64,000 bases of DNA, taken from Phalacrocorax aristotelis. Its lineage: Eukaryota > Chordata > Aves > Suliformes > Phalacrocoracidae. The stretch lies in the NCBI RefSeq assembly GCF_949628215.1, contig NC_134276.1, forward strand, positions 126,604,125 to 126,668,124. Direction: 5' to 3'. The notes beneath the pieces were generated by a model, which was not told the origin of the DNA, searched no databases, and saw nothing but the letters and a program-made list of their open reading frames with translations. Below are positions 34,701 to 44,923 of this stretch, in pieces (the stretch's first letter is position 1; each line of letters starts with the position of its first letter). Position numbers and translations under genes: made by a program.

Positions 34701-36684
34701 CAAATCAAATGGAAATATTTTTTTTAGTTCTATAAACATTCCCCTTGAAGCGTTCAACCCAAATATTGCATCACTATGCTAAGACATAAACAAATCTTGC
34801 AGTGAAAGAGATGCACACCAACAATAGACTAGCCTGTTTGCCTTGTCCGGGCTGCAAGAAGTGCAAAAAATAAACAAACAGGGCAAAAAGTGACAAGCAG
34901 AAGAGAGATGTCTGAGGAGTACTTATCTGAATATTCAAGGGAGGGAGGACCACCCCCCCAAATCCCACTGAGGTTGAATAAGGAAATCCAGCTCCTTCAT
35001 GGTCCTTAGAAAATCGCAGCTCTGGCAGGTCATAGGACACCAGCCAGATTTGTCTTTCAGAAAGCAAGGTAGCTTCTGGTTTTTCCCCCAAAATTATTTA
35101 AAAATCATATTTGACATTAATATCTCTTGGGCAGAGATGTATTTATTTTTACAGTGGTTATAATGGTGGTAGGAAGAACAAAACTAGCCCAGCTGTGCTG
35201 TTTTATACTGATGTTGCGCTTTCCCTATGGGGAGCACAGCCACTCACCCACAAGAAGGTTGTCATCCTCTAAGCAGCAGTTAGCAGCCTTTCAGCAGGAG
35301 GCAGGGGTCTGGATTTTCATTGGTAAAAATCTTTAGAGACGCTTTTGAATGAAGAATTTGGCACCAAGTTTAGAAAATGTGAAGTAGCCCACAAGAAACA
35401 GATACCCATAAGGTGATGCTGGGAGCCTCAGGACTGCCAGTTACTCTATCTTCCTGGGGTATAGGTACCCCTAATCTGGGTCTACCCTCCAATTTCTCAC
35501 ACTTTTGGGATTAACTATGACCCTGCAGACGGAGTATCTCAGTGATGGCACACAAAGAGACCTGCCTCCCATCCCTCCTGTTGCTCCTGCACAATGAAAG
35601 CACTGTCCCTGCATGGGAAAGCAGAGTGGGCAAGGGCAGGCTGAGTTGGAGGCAGAGCCGGAGGCAGGTGAGGGATGGGGTGGGATGCACCCTAGCACGA
35701 CTGCACTCGTCAGTTTTGGTATTGCTCAGTATCGTGCATTTAGAGTCACAATACCATGCCGGGACCAATATGTGGCTCATCTCTCACACAGACACTGAGC
35801 TGCCAAGGATCTCCCAGCTTTGTCTCTCAAACCAAGAGAGAAGCAAGGGGCTGCACAAGTCACTCCGGTGGGAGGGGAATTAGCTGTTGTTCCAGCTCAT
35901 GCAAGAGACACTGTAGAAAGGGCCACCAAAAAAAAAAGCTGCTTAGCAGTTCAGTCTCACGGGAAAGTTTCAGTACCAGAAAGCTAGTATAACTTGAAAC
36001 CTCTTGCGCAGATAAACTGGCTCTGTATTCTGCTGAGATGAAACAGAAATATGATTATGCTTGATCCCTCAGCTGGGGTCACACTCCTCAGTCACTGCAA
36101 CAAGCAGAAGCAGCTACGATTTCTCTGGTGGCTTAACATCCTCCCTCCATGAGTTCTCCTGGCGCCGAGCTATGCTATGCATGGTCCGCACACTCAGCGA
36201 CCCTGGCCGAGCTGCCTGCAGCGCTGTAGGGAACAGCAAACCTTCTGAGACCATTTGATCTCCCTAGACTCTCGACAAAAACTTCTCCATGCATGCTTTG
36301 GTCTTGAGAAAATTACTTCAGGTGCTGCTGCGGGAGCTGATTTACGAGGGGAGGCTGAAAGAATAAAGGGTCTCACACACTTCTCATATTACATTGCATC
36401 CACACTGGTGTGAATTCAGAGGCGTTTATGCCCAGCTAACTGAGGGAGAATTGGGCCCAGACCCAGTATATCTGTCTGACCAACAGAGAGGATCAAAGAC
36501 CTGTAAATGCTAATCAGGGGTGGTCCAAGAATATTAGAATCAGAAGTAATGGGATGAACTGTATCAGTGTAAAATTTAAGTTGTAGAGTAAAGATTGCAG
36601 CTGACATCCATTCTCTAAGTCATTGTTCTGCCTTCCACAAGAAGCTTCTAGGTATGGCCCACATCAGTCAGGAAAGGGGATTAT

Positions 36685-36765
36685 TAAATGGGTTTTGGGT
36701 TTAGCACTGTCTGGCACACAGCAAGCAGACTAGATCATGAGTATTTTAAGCGCTGATGGCTTGCA
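36685..36765 (+). repeat. MIR-like SINE 3' fragment, sense
   Basis: TTTAGCACTGTCTGGCACACAGCAAG matches the MIR 3' core (TTAGCACAGTGCCTGGCACA.AGTAAG), followed by a degenerate tail with AAGCGCTG. A short fragment; the single well-kept block limits certainty. Confidence 0.5.
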
Positions 36766-38084
36766 AGCCTTCAGAAGGTGATCTACAAGCGGATTACAGC
36801 ATCCTTCTCCAAATTCCCACCCATACACTCATGCCTCATGCAATATCTAACACATTCAGTCAAATGAAATGGTGACAAATAAAAGCAGCTGGCAGGAATA
36901 AAAAATGCAGAATTTCAAAGCTTAGCCTGATTTTTATTTGGTTATAACTGTAGGCTGCTCCATGGTATCACCCCACAAAAGAATCAGAGGATTTCTATTT
37001 TCTTCCCTGAAAGGTTAGTTTGTTCTTTGGATTAAAAAGTATTGGAAACACTAAGCTATATAACCTTTTAAAGTTCATCTAACACTTGTTCTCAGACTCT
37101 GTAGATTCCTGAGCTCCATGGTCTTGGTATCAGCTGTGGTTCTTTTTTCTAAAGGAGACATGGTTCCTAAAGGTTCAAAGAAATGACTGGTAGGTGCTTT
37201 GCTATTCTGCTCTTTAAAATGCAATAGAAGTGTATGTGTGCACAGTCTAATGCTAAGACAAAAGAGGGCATATATGCACAGGGGCAAAGAGCTGTAAGAG
37301 CAGCTCTTTCTGCCTTTTTCACTGTCTCCGGATTGCAGTAGGGTGACAGTATTCAGTGAAGACACCGTGTAAAAGTAGAGAGGAGAGTATTGAAAGGATA
37401 CTGCATTTAGGCAATGCATAGCCAGACTGACCCAAAGGAGAGGGACTTAAAATGGTTCAGAAGGCAGTGTCTGCAAGGCTTCACGTTGGAGAGTTGGAGG
37501 TACCGGTGAGGATGATATAAAAGGGTCATACTAGGAATAATGAACAAAAAAATGGAAATTGCAGGTTGGTAAAATACTGATGTTTTGGGAGGGGTGTGTG
37601 TCTAACTCCGAGTTAGGCAAGAGCGCAGCAAGGAGCAGACCTGTCCTGGGGCAGTGTCTCCTGCAGGCTCCTCTGGATGGGCTAGCTGCTGGGGCATAAT
37701 AGCTGGAGAAGGTAGGTTTAGGGATCGTGACACCTTTGACATTGCTTGGGAGGTCAGGAATGCCTTCTGGCCAGCTGGCGCCTCTAGGGAGAGGGGGTTT
37801 ACCCCAGGGTGCAACCTCAGATGCTGAGGGCTCACACCAGCCCTCCTTTGGCCCCTTGAGCTCTTGGCTGACCCCTGGGCACTGGGAAGCACCAGCTCGT
37901 GCCCAGGGCTGGAGGCTTCCCCTCAGGCTGAGCCTGGAGCGGGACCTGCCAGTGCTGTGGGAGCTTCCCCACACTCCCCTCGGTGCCTGTCTGTCTCCAG
38001 GCCCTGGCTGCCAGGCTGGGATGTGGGTTAGCAGATTTTTTCCACGCTGTTTCTCCAGGATCCCTGACAGAGCCCATCAGAGCT

Positions 38085-38185
38085 GCCTTTTATCAGCACT
38101 GCACGCCTTAGTGAGCCTGTCATGACTCACAAACAATGTGCTCTGTGCTGGATTAATCCGGCCGGCTTTCATGCTCAGGATGTGG
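38085..38185. promoter_or_regulatory. Candidate regulatory block
   Basis: Contains TGTCATGACTCACAAACAATG (an ATGACTCA AP-1/NRL-type site next to an ACAAACAATG forkhead- or SOX-like site), then GCTGGATTAATCCGGCCGGC (GGATTAATCC palindrome with CpGs). The two dense motif clusters in 60 bases resemble an enhancer. No repeat or coding explanation was seen. Inference only. Confidence 0.35.
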
Positions 38186-38674
38186 GCGACGGGCAGGGAG
38201 GGTAGGGGGGCACAGGGACAGATGCAGGGCTATCAGGGGCCCGGGAGACTGGGCATCCCCCCAACCTTTTCACTTGCTGAAGTTAAGGATTTGTTTGAGG
38301 GCTGTTTCAGGGGACAGGGGAAGAACAAGCCACAGGCAATGAAAAAGAAAGAAGGAAAGGCAACAGGTGTGTGGGAAAGTGGTGAAGGAGGAGAGATTAT
38401 AGGTAAATAATAGGTGAATAAATTGACTACAACAAAGAGAGAATGTGCTGTAAAGGGAGATCTGCGTGCCTTAAAATGTAAGCTCCCTTGTTGATAGACA
38501 TGACAGGTAGCTATTTCACATAGGTGTAATTACTCAGGGGCTGCACCACAGCTAAAGAGGTCTTTCCAGCTGTCAACATTAACCTGGAACACCTTTAAGA
38601 TACCTTTCTGTCTTGACTATTGACATCTGTAAACATTCAATAACTTACTTCAGATTAAGGGAAGCGGTAAAAAG

Positions 38675-38755
38675 TGTGAAATCCTAAACCCACTGAAGTC
38701 TGTACTGATGGGAATAAGACTCCCATTGACTACTGTAGCACTTGGTTTCCATGCA
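38675..38755. repeat. Copy of an old palindromic amniote repeat
   Basis: GTGTGAAATCCTAAACCCACTGAAGTC is followed by GATGGGAATAAGACTCCCATTGACTA. This reproduces the familiar layout of GTGAAATCCTG, CCCCA(C)TGAAGTCAATGGGA and a mirrored CCCATTGACTTC arm found widely in turtles, crocodiles and birds. The mirrored arms make it a MITE-like or hAT-like remnant. I do not recall the family name. Confidence 0.55.
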
Positions 38756-39035
38756 GAGTCTCCACAGAGAAAATAAGTGGTTCGTCTAACATGAGAAGAA
38801 ACTAACTGCTTTTTCCAACAGACTTCTGCAAGCCTGGAAACAGATAGCAAGGGAAATGGTTTGATAAAAGCCACCTAACCCAATACTGCACAAACATCTC
38901 ACACTCCTTGCTATGATTCCTAGCTGAAAGTGTGCACACACCAAAAAAACCCTGATTTTCCCATGAGCTGGGGATGTTGCAGATGTGTGCATACATGTAA
39001 CGTGAATGCATATGTTAACACATTATCTGTATTGC

Positions 39036-39053
39036 ATATATACATATATATAT
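39036..39053. repeat. (TA)n-type simple repeat
   Basis: CATATATACATATATATATC, an imperfect TA tract. Confidence 0.7.
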
Positions 39054-39929
39054 CTCCTCCAATTTGAGATTCACAATCTTAATTTGAAATTATTCATCCT
39101 ATCTATTGCATTTTAGCCATGAAAGCCCTATTTTCAGTACCTATTGCCTAAGTTCCTGTCTCCACTTGGAAGGGTGAACTACTTTATAACATCTTATCCT
39201 GTCTATCCACTGCACATACATCCAAAAGTTTCCAAATAATTTCCCGTTCAGGGACCTGAATAAGCTTGCCTGCTGCTGAAATGTCACCTTCTCTGGAGCT
39301 AAACAAAACATCTATTTAATAGTACATAGCAACATTGTCACAGCAAAAGATGATATGCATGGTCTTGATTTACGTCCTATCCATCAGGGGAGCATTTCTT
39401 ATCATTACTTTGAGATGGATTTTGGTGAACCCGAAGGCACGAGGGCATGTACTACCAGCACTACCTCTTTCTGTACACGGCAGGTTCATGGTGCTCTTGT
39501 ATCCAGTCTCAGGACTTCCCACATCCAGCACGGGCAGTGAAGTGAATGGTCATGATCACAAACATGGTTGCATTGGCTTTCACTGCATGAGAAGTTTCAA
39601 ACTGTAGAAGACTTGTTGCTGAGTTCTGAGAAGGAAAGCAGGATCCTAGGGGAAAAACAGGATATTTATTTAGGGCATTTGTCTGAGCTCCTTACTCAAG
39701 CAAAAGGTTTTACCCATTGCATTTGATAATTTCTAATAAACAAAACCTTTTCTTAAAGGCCAGTCCTCGACCTAAAATGTTGACTGACATTGTAAAACAC
39801 TCCCCAAACGCAAGAGATCTCTCTGACTACTGATCCTTGAACTTTTTAAAACAGGGAAACAAATGGACCCTAAGTGGGTCATTTCATACACCTGGGAGCC
39901 CACTGATTGTCCAAGTAATTCATATCAAT

Positions 39930-40430
39930 GAACCCACTACAAACAGAATGGTAGTTCTTTACAACATCCCCTATAGATGCATAGTACAGAGCATAGGCAC
40001 AGCTGTACCCATATGTAACATATTTTATACCAATATACCTATCACTGTGCAAAAGGAGAATGATACCTTTGTGGGGATATGTTTCTTTTATATTGTTTTT
40101 ACCGTGTCTGAAATAGTAATTGTACCAGTGTAAACAATCCTGTTGCCAATCCTTCTCTGACAGAAGGCAGAGCTAGCACCGGTTCACTGAGATTTATTTT
40201 ATCTCAGAATATATACGTTATGCCTCACGTACAAATGCACAGATATATTCTGAAATAAATCTCAGGGAACGTGCGACATTTCTGTCTGACATCAGGGTGA
40301 GCTCTTCACAACCAAGTCTATGTCCCTGATTTGGACCCTCGTGGTAAAGTCAAGCCGACATCGAGTTGGTTTAGTTTACACCAGCACAGATTTCCTAATA
40401 TAGACAGGCCCTATCTCTTATCCTCCCGTC
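39930..40430. mobile_element. Possible DNA-transposon (hAT-like) debris
   Basis: Segments recall non-autonomous hAT-type elements of amniotes: ATACCAATATACCTATCAC near 40028, TGTACCAGTGTAAACA near 40122, GTTTACACCAGCACAG near 40376, and TAGACAGGCCCTATC near 40402, where TAGACA.GGCC is a typical terminal word. A 98-codon open frame (39837-40133) crosses it but has no family features. No target-site duplication or matching 5' terminal repeat was found, so limits and class are uncertain. The hairpin at 40182-40270 lies inside. Confidence 0.35.
40182..40270. repeat. Strong imperfect inverted repeat / hairpin
   Basis: The left arm 40187-40214 (CTGAGATTTATTTTATCTCAG then AATATAT) pairs with the right arm 40243-40265 (ATATATTCTG then AAATAAATCTCAG). 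The pairing is complete except for a five-base bulge on the left arm. After one mismatch it extends outward by four more pairs (GTTC at 40182-40185 with GAAC at 40267-40270). The loop is 28 bases. The left arm also contains its own 7-base mirror (CTGAGAT and ATCTCAG). About 27 pairs in an 89-base unit fits a small MITE relic or a pre-microRNA-like hairpin. The mature seed sequence does not match a microRNA I recognise. Confidence 0.8.
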
Positions 40431-40986
40431 CCACCCCCCTCTTTAATTTGGCGCTCTAAGTTTTGATGACTGAATCACTTCCCCTTTGTTTCTCTGATTT
40501 CTTTCCTAATCTTCTGCTCCTGAAAGATGTTTAGTTCCTGAATCCCTGTACAAATACTTTTTCTTTCTAAGCTTCTCACCAGCCAAACAAGGTTTTATTT
40601 GTTTATTTAATTTGACATGCCGAGAGAGAAATGATCCCATTTCCTATGGATTATCGAAGTAACAAATAGCTTTACAAGAGGGTAAACAAAGCAAAACTCA
40701 TGCTGAAACTCCTTTGAACCAGGGGTTTCCCGCTCACGTCCCCTCCTAATGTGAGTCTTTCCCCTCTCCTGCCTGCTGCACATGGGATGACTTTCTGGTT
40801 GTGTTGGACTGTGATCGCTGTCCTCAGACCAGCCCGCTGCTGGGGCTGAGCTAGTCACAGCGGCCTCCTCCTCCTTCCCTTCACCAAACTCACAATGAAT
40901 TACCTAAAATACAGCTAGACAGCTTTGAACTGGCTCTGCAAAGAATGTTTTCTCCATCTTGTCTTTGGCTCCACAGCCCAATCCTG

Positions 40987-40997
40987 CCCCCCCCCCC
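40987..40997. repeat. C homopolymer
   Basis: Eleven consecutive C residues (G-run on the minus strand). Confidence 0.8.
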
Positions 40998-42286
40998 AAG
41001 ACCTGCCATCCATTTGCCATTTTTGCAAAGATTCAGAGAAAGAAAAATGTGGGGGTGAGCCAAGGAGCCTCCGTGGAGGTAGGGATGCTGCACTGAATTT
41101 TGTTGGGAGTTTTGCCTAGCTCAGGGGCCAGGCATAGACACCTGAAAACATCACTCTGTGCACACACTTCCTGCAATGTACATTTCTGGAGAAAAATAAA
41201 CAAAAAAAACCCAAAACCCAGCCCTGAATCTGGGCTAAAATTCAGAAGGACTTGGAGCCAGGGCTGCTGATGAGCTCCTCCCAGGACGACAGACGCCAAC
41301 AGAGCGCAGCTCACGTATTTTCGGGTGCTTAGTTTAGAGGGCTGGGGCCTGGCTTGCTCCCCTGCTGCCCCCAACATCCCTTTCTGTTTATTACTTCTGC
41401 CGTAATTGGGAGGCATGTGTGGATGAATTAAACATAGCAGGACGGATGAGAAAACTCTCCCTCTTAGCTGGCTGAATGAGCAAATTTAACTGAGCCTGTT
41501 ACCCACTGAGTATCGTGCCGACATGCCAGGGTCCAGTTTCCTTTGAGCTCGCCCTTTCATGCGGAGTCCCTCCATGCCCCCTGCCTTGCTCCGCACAATA
41601 TCAAACAGCTGGAGTTTCTGTGGCCCCGAGGAGGAGCCTTTGCATCCGACAGCAGCAGCAGTGGGAATTTTGCCCGGGAGCAGAAAGGGATGGGGCCAAT
41701 CCCGGGCAAGCCAGTAGCTGAGGATCAGCAGGCTCTGGCATCTCCTGAGGGGGATGGGTAGCCCCCAAATTTAGCTTGTGACTGGTCACTGTCCACAGTA
41801 AAAGCTTCCTTATACCTGAGGGAATGGGGTTAAAGGAGAGGTTTTCAGCTCTCATACTATGAGCTTCAGCTGGACCAGTGGCACCCAGAAGTCAGTTCTG
41901 GTGGATAGTTTGAAATAAATGGGTGACAGCCTAGAGCTGGTGTCTCCACCACAGTAGCAGGACTACTGCTGACATGTCCAGGGATGCCAAGGGGACATGG
42001 CCAAATGAACCGGCATCCTGCTTCGTCCCCAAACATTTCTTCCAGCTTTAACAGCGGGGGCAGGTGAGAAGAGCAGAGTATGAAGGATGCTGCTGCACCT
42101 CGCATTTCCTCCTTCCTGGGGATAAAAAGGGAATGTAATCCTGTGGGGCTGCAATCTTTTTTTCCCTAGCGTTAAACAAGCCCCGGGGCACTTCTTTGCA
42201 CAAGGTGGCTCTAATTCTGCTCCCTCGCCTATTTCTTCCCATCTCTGTAAGCCTAAAACTAGTCAGGGCTAATTCAATTCCTGTTT

Positions 42287-42319
42287 TAATTTAGGACAGT
42301 TTACGACTGCTCTAAATTA
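42287..42319. repeat. Short AT-rich hairpin
   Basis: TAATTTAGGACAGT (42287-42300) and ACTGCTCTAAATTA (42306-42319) are inverted copies with two mismatched pairs and a five-base loop (TTACG). It abuts the repeat copy at 42320-42425 and may be the mirrored end of the same element. Confidence 0.65.
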
Positions 42320-42425
42320 GGAAACCACTGTTTTTCAGACGAGCCAGGTGCTAGAGGTCTCAGCACTTGTAAAAATTAAGCCATTCAGTGAGGTGTCTAC
42401 ATATGGATTTAGCACCTGAGGACTG
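42320..42425. repeat. Copy of an old palindromic amniote repeat
   Basis: Blocks in order: CTGTTTTTCAGACGAGCCAGG, GGTCTCAGCACTTGTAAAAATTAAGCC, AGTGAGGTGTCTACATATGGATTTAGCACCTGAGG. This follows a dispersed amniote repeat that I recall with TTTTCAGA.GTGC, CAGCAC.T.TGAAAATCAGGCC and TTAGGTGTCTAAATATGGATTTAGG in the same order. It is a well-recognisable copy despite divergence. Together with the copies near 11.55 kb and 38.68 kb it suggests a shared element family. Confidence 0.6.
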
Positions 42426-42429
42426 AGTT

Positions 42430-44040
42430 ACTGAGCAGCCTAAAGAAAAACTCGGAATCTGGGAAACAGTTCTTTAAAAGATAATTAGACAGCAAAGTTA
42501 ACATTGTGGAGGAAGGAAGTTTGTGTTCAACCTGATAAGCCCACCCATTCAAATGCAAGTCGAAGAGCCATCAATATATATTCCCTTGGAACTTCAGAAA
42601 CCCTGCAGAAAAAATCAGTTTTGACATTTTCAGTACCCCTGTCATAAACCAAGGAAATGGGAAACCGAAACCCAAACATAAAAAACCCCAAATCCTTCAA
42701 ATCAACCTTATGTGTAAGAAGTGGGTAATCCAGGAGCACAGGCCCCTCCTACAGTACCACTAAGCGGGAATGACTCTGAAACCTAATGATGACATGAGGA
42801 TAAACTTTACCTTTTTCATCTTCTTCTCTACCTGAAGGACTTCAGATTTAGCAATTACAGATCACACTTATCATCTATGCTCTGTGCAAGTCAAAGACAT
42901 GAGAAACCTATCCTGATCTTTCAATGACAGCAGATTTGTTTCAAGCTAGTATTTACTGACAGGCTTTGAAAGATGAAGGATTTCTCTTCACCTCTGGGTA
43001 AATTTATGTTTGGGGACACATATTCATCCTTTGGCGTGGGGAGAGGCAATGAACAGGAGCTGGTTTGGTTTAATCCCAGGGAGTGGTGTCATCGCCTTTT
43101 TTCTGAAAAGTTGTGCCTGAGACGCTTTCCCTGAGAGCAAGCACCTGCCAGGGGGGATGGTTGGAAGAAAAAATCATCAGTTTTTTGTCTCAGTTTTCTC
43201 CATGTCACCTCTAGAGTAGCTGTATACCTTATGGGTTTAGAGAAGGAGTCAGTCACATTCCTTGAAACCAGCTGACTAAAAACACACACGGACTGTTTGA
43301 CCTCCAGGGAAAGGCACTGTCTTCATTTAGCAAAATACTAGCCCCTGTGCTTTGGGGGAAAACTGCAACTGGAAATAAGTATTTGAGTGCATCTTATTCA
43401 ACCTGAATGCATGCAAAGTTTTGCCTTTTACATAGCCATGTCTCTTCCCCCTCCTCTCCTTCCCTGCCTTCATTTTTGTTTCAGGCATCGTGACATCCTG
43501 ATCCAGATGGTCTGTTCCGGGCCCTACAACAGGGCAAACAGGATGGGAACCCTCTCCTGGAGGGAATGAGCCTGTAGATGATGCCAGGCAGGGACAGCAC
43601 CTCAGGCCCCCTCACTAACATTGGTTGTGCCTGTGAGACAACTAAGCAGGTGCTTGAACTTCAGCCACATAACTGGGGAAACTGAGGCACGTAAGTGATG
43701 ACAAGACTTGCCTAATCCCACCTGGCAGCATTGCACAACTGGAGCCTGGGCTGGGCAGACCCATGGCAGTGCTCACATATGGTTGCTCCTATGTACTTCC
43801 AGCAGGTGCCTGGTGGTATAGGGACAGATGGACTTAAACGGTATCTTTCCCAGGAAGCTCAACAGGTGGTTGGAGCAATTTCTATGCAGCTCGCTGGGCT
43901 TGGTCCCTCCTGGGAAGAAGGCAAGGTCTCCAAGGAGGTCTGCCACAAAGTGATATTTACAAGCAGCCCATTTTGTTACAACTAATGACTGCCCAAGGCC
44001 CTCTCACTGTGATTGGTGCCATCCAGTTTCACAGCCAGGA
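42430..44040. other. Gene-free stretch before the CpG island
   Basis: No convincing gene. A pyrimidine-rich acceptor-like site ends at 43484 (TTTTTGTTTCAG) and a CAG/GTGCTT donor-like site follows at 43649-43651. The 165-base interval could be a non-coding exon, but the donor is weak. A MIR-like piece follows at 43660-43770. Confidence 0.4.
43660..43770 (-). repeat. MIR-like SINE fragment, antisense
   Basis: AACTGGGGAAACTGAGGCACG is followed by AAGACTTGCCTAATCCCACCTGGCAGC and GGAGCCTGGGC. This is the reverse-complement MIR order (GGGGAAACTGAGGCAC, GACTTGCCCAAGGTCAC, AGCCTGGG). The first block is nearly intact. Confidence 0.75.
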
Positions 44041-44792
44041 TAAGGTGGGATGGCCACCGGTGCAGGGGCACCCGGGGGACTCTGTGAGCCACCAGGCCCG
44101 GCCAGGGCAGCCACTTCAGTCAGTGAGGCCTGGCGGCTGCCACCCCACCACCACCCCGCCGTATCCCCGGGGCTGGGGGAGCCACTGCCCTGCCGCCCCC
44201 GTACCCCACAGCCAGCGAGGCGGCCTCCCTCCGCCTGGGCCAAACTTTTCGGCCCAACTTTCCCGCTTCCGCGTGCCGGGGGGAGCGTGGCAGGCAGCGG
44301 AGAGTGGCCCTGCAGCTGCCGGCGGTCTCCTTCAGGGTTAGGCACCGGCCACATGATGCCGGTTAGTGTTATTGTGGGGGGGGACACACACGACATGGGA
44401 CGGGGCACAGCCACTGCCTGACTTTTGGGGAAGGGGTTTTATTTTGCATTTTCTCCTTCTTCTGGCTCCTCCTCTTCTTCCCTCCTCCTCAGGGGGAGGG
44501 GAGGAGGGAGGCTCTGGGGCAGGAGTAGCCAGAGCAGGGAATTGTTTGGGAGTTCAGTCATCCAAAAGCCGTCTCTCGTATGGAGGGTCTGGCTTCCCGC
44601 ATCCCGGCGCCTCTTCCCTCCTCCTCCCGCTGTGCCTGAGCTCTGCGCGGCCCCCCATCCCCAGCGGCAACCCGCAGAAAAAACACAACCACCATCCCCA
44701 AACCAAGGGCCCCCTGCCTTCCCCTTCCTCCCCCAAAACAGGCTTTCCCCCTCTCTTTTTCTCTCTTTCTCTCTTGTTTTTTTTTTTTTCTC

Positions 44793-44806
44793 TGTGTGTG
44801 TGTGTG
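44793..44806. repeat. (TG)n microsatellite
   Basis: A seven-unit TG tract in the pyrimidine-rich run just upstream of the candidate exon. Confidence 0.75.
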
Positions 44807-44821
44807 CTGAATTCCCCGCAG

Positions 44822-44923
44822 ATCCGGCCTGGAAGTTCCCAGCTCCTGGAGTTAAGCCTCTTTGTTGCTTCCCTTCGTTTGGGGCATCTTTGTGTTTCCC
44901 CGCCTGCTCCACCGGCGACTGCG
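44822..44923 (+). other. Candidate 5' untranslated exon (exon/donor boundary)
   Basis: The interval is preceded by a strong pyrimidine tract (44740-44790), TG-rich spacer and CCCCGCAG, and ends GACTGCG/GTGAGTG, a near-consensus 5' splice site at 44923/44924. It is 102 bases, CpG-rich and has no ATG in any frame, as expected for 5' UTR. If transcription starts inside the island downstream of the AG at 44820-44821, the left edge would be a start site and not an acceptor. I do not recognise the gene. The exon call rests on splice-site appearance and CpG-island location only. Confidence 0.45.

Larger units (their letters stand above)
26480..39920. other. Long gene-free stretch with scattered old repeats
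   Basis: No exon or RNA gene recognised. Separately listed items: candidate regulatory blocks at 29345-29475, 31680-31765 and 38085-38185, MIR-like pieces at 30190-30335 and 36685-36765, a polypyrimidine stretch at 31000-31200, a TA repeat near 39036 and a palindromic repeat copy at 38675-38755. 28095-28140 is an A/C-rich simple patch. The remaining sequence is unique with no visible signals. Confidence 0.5.
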
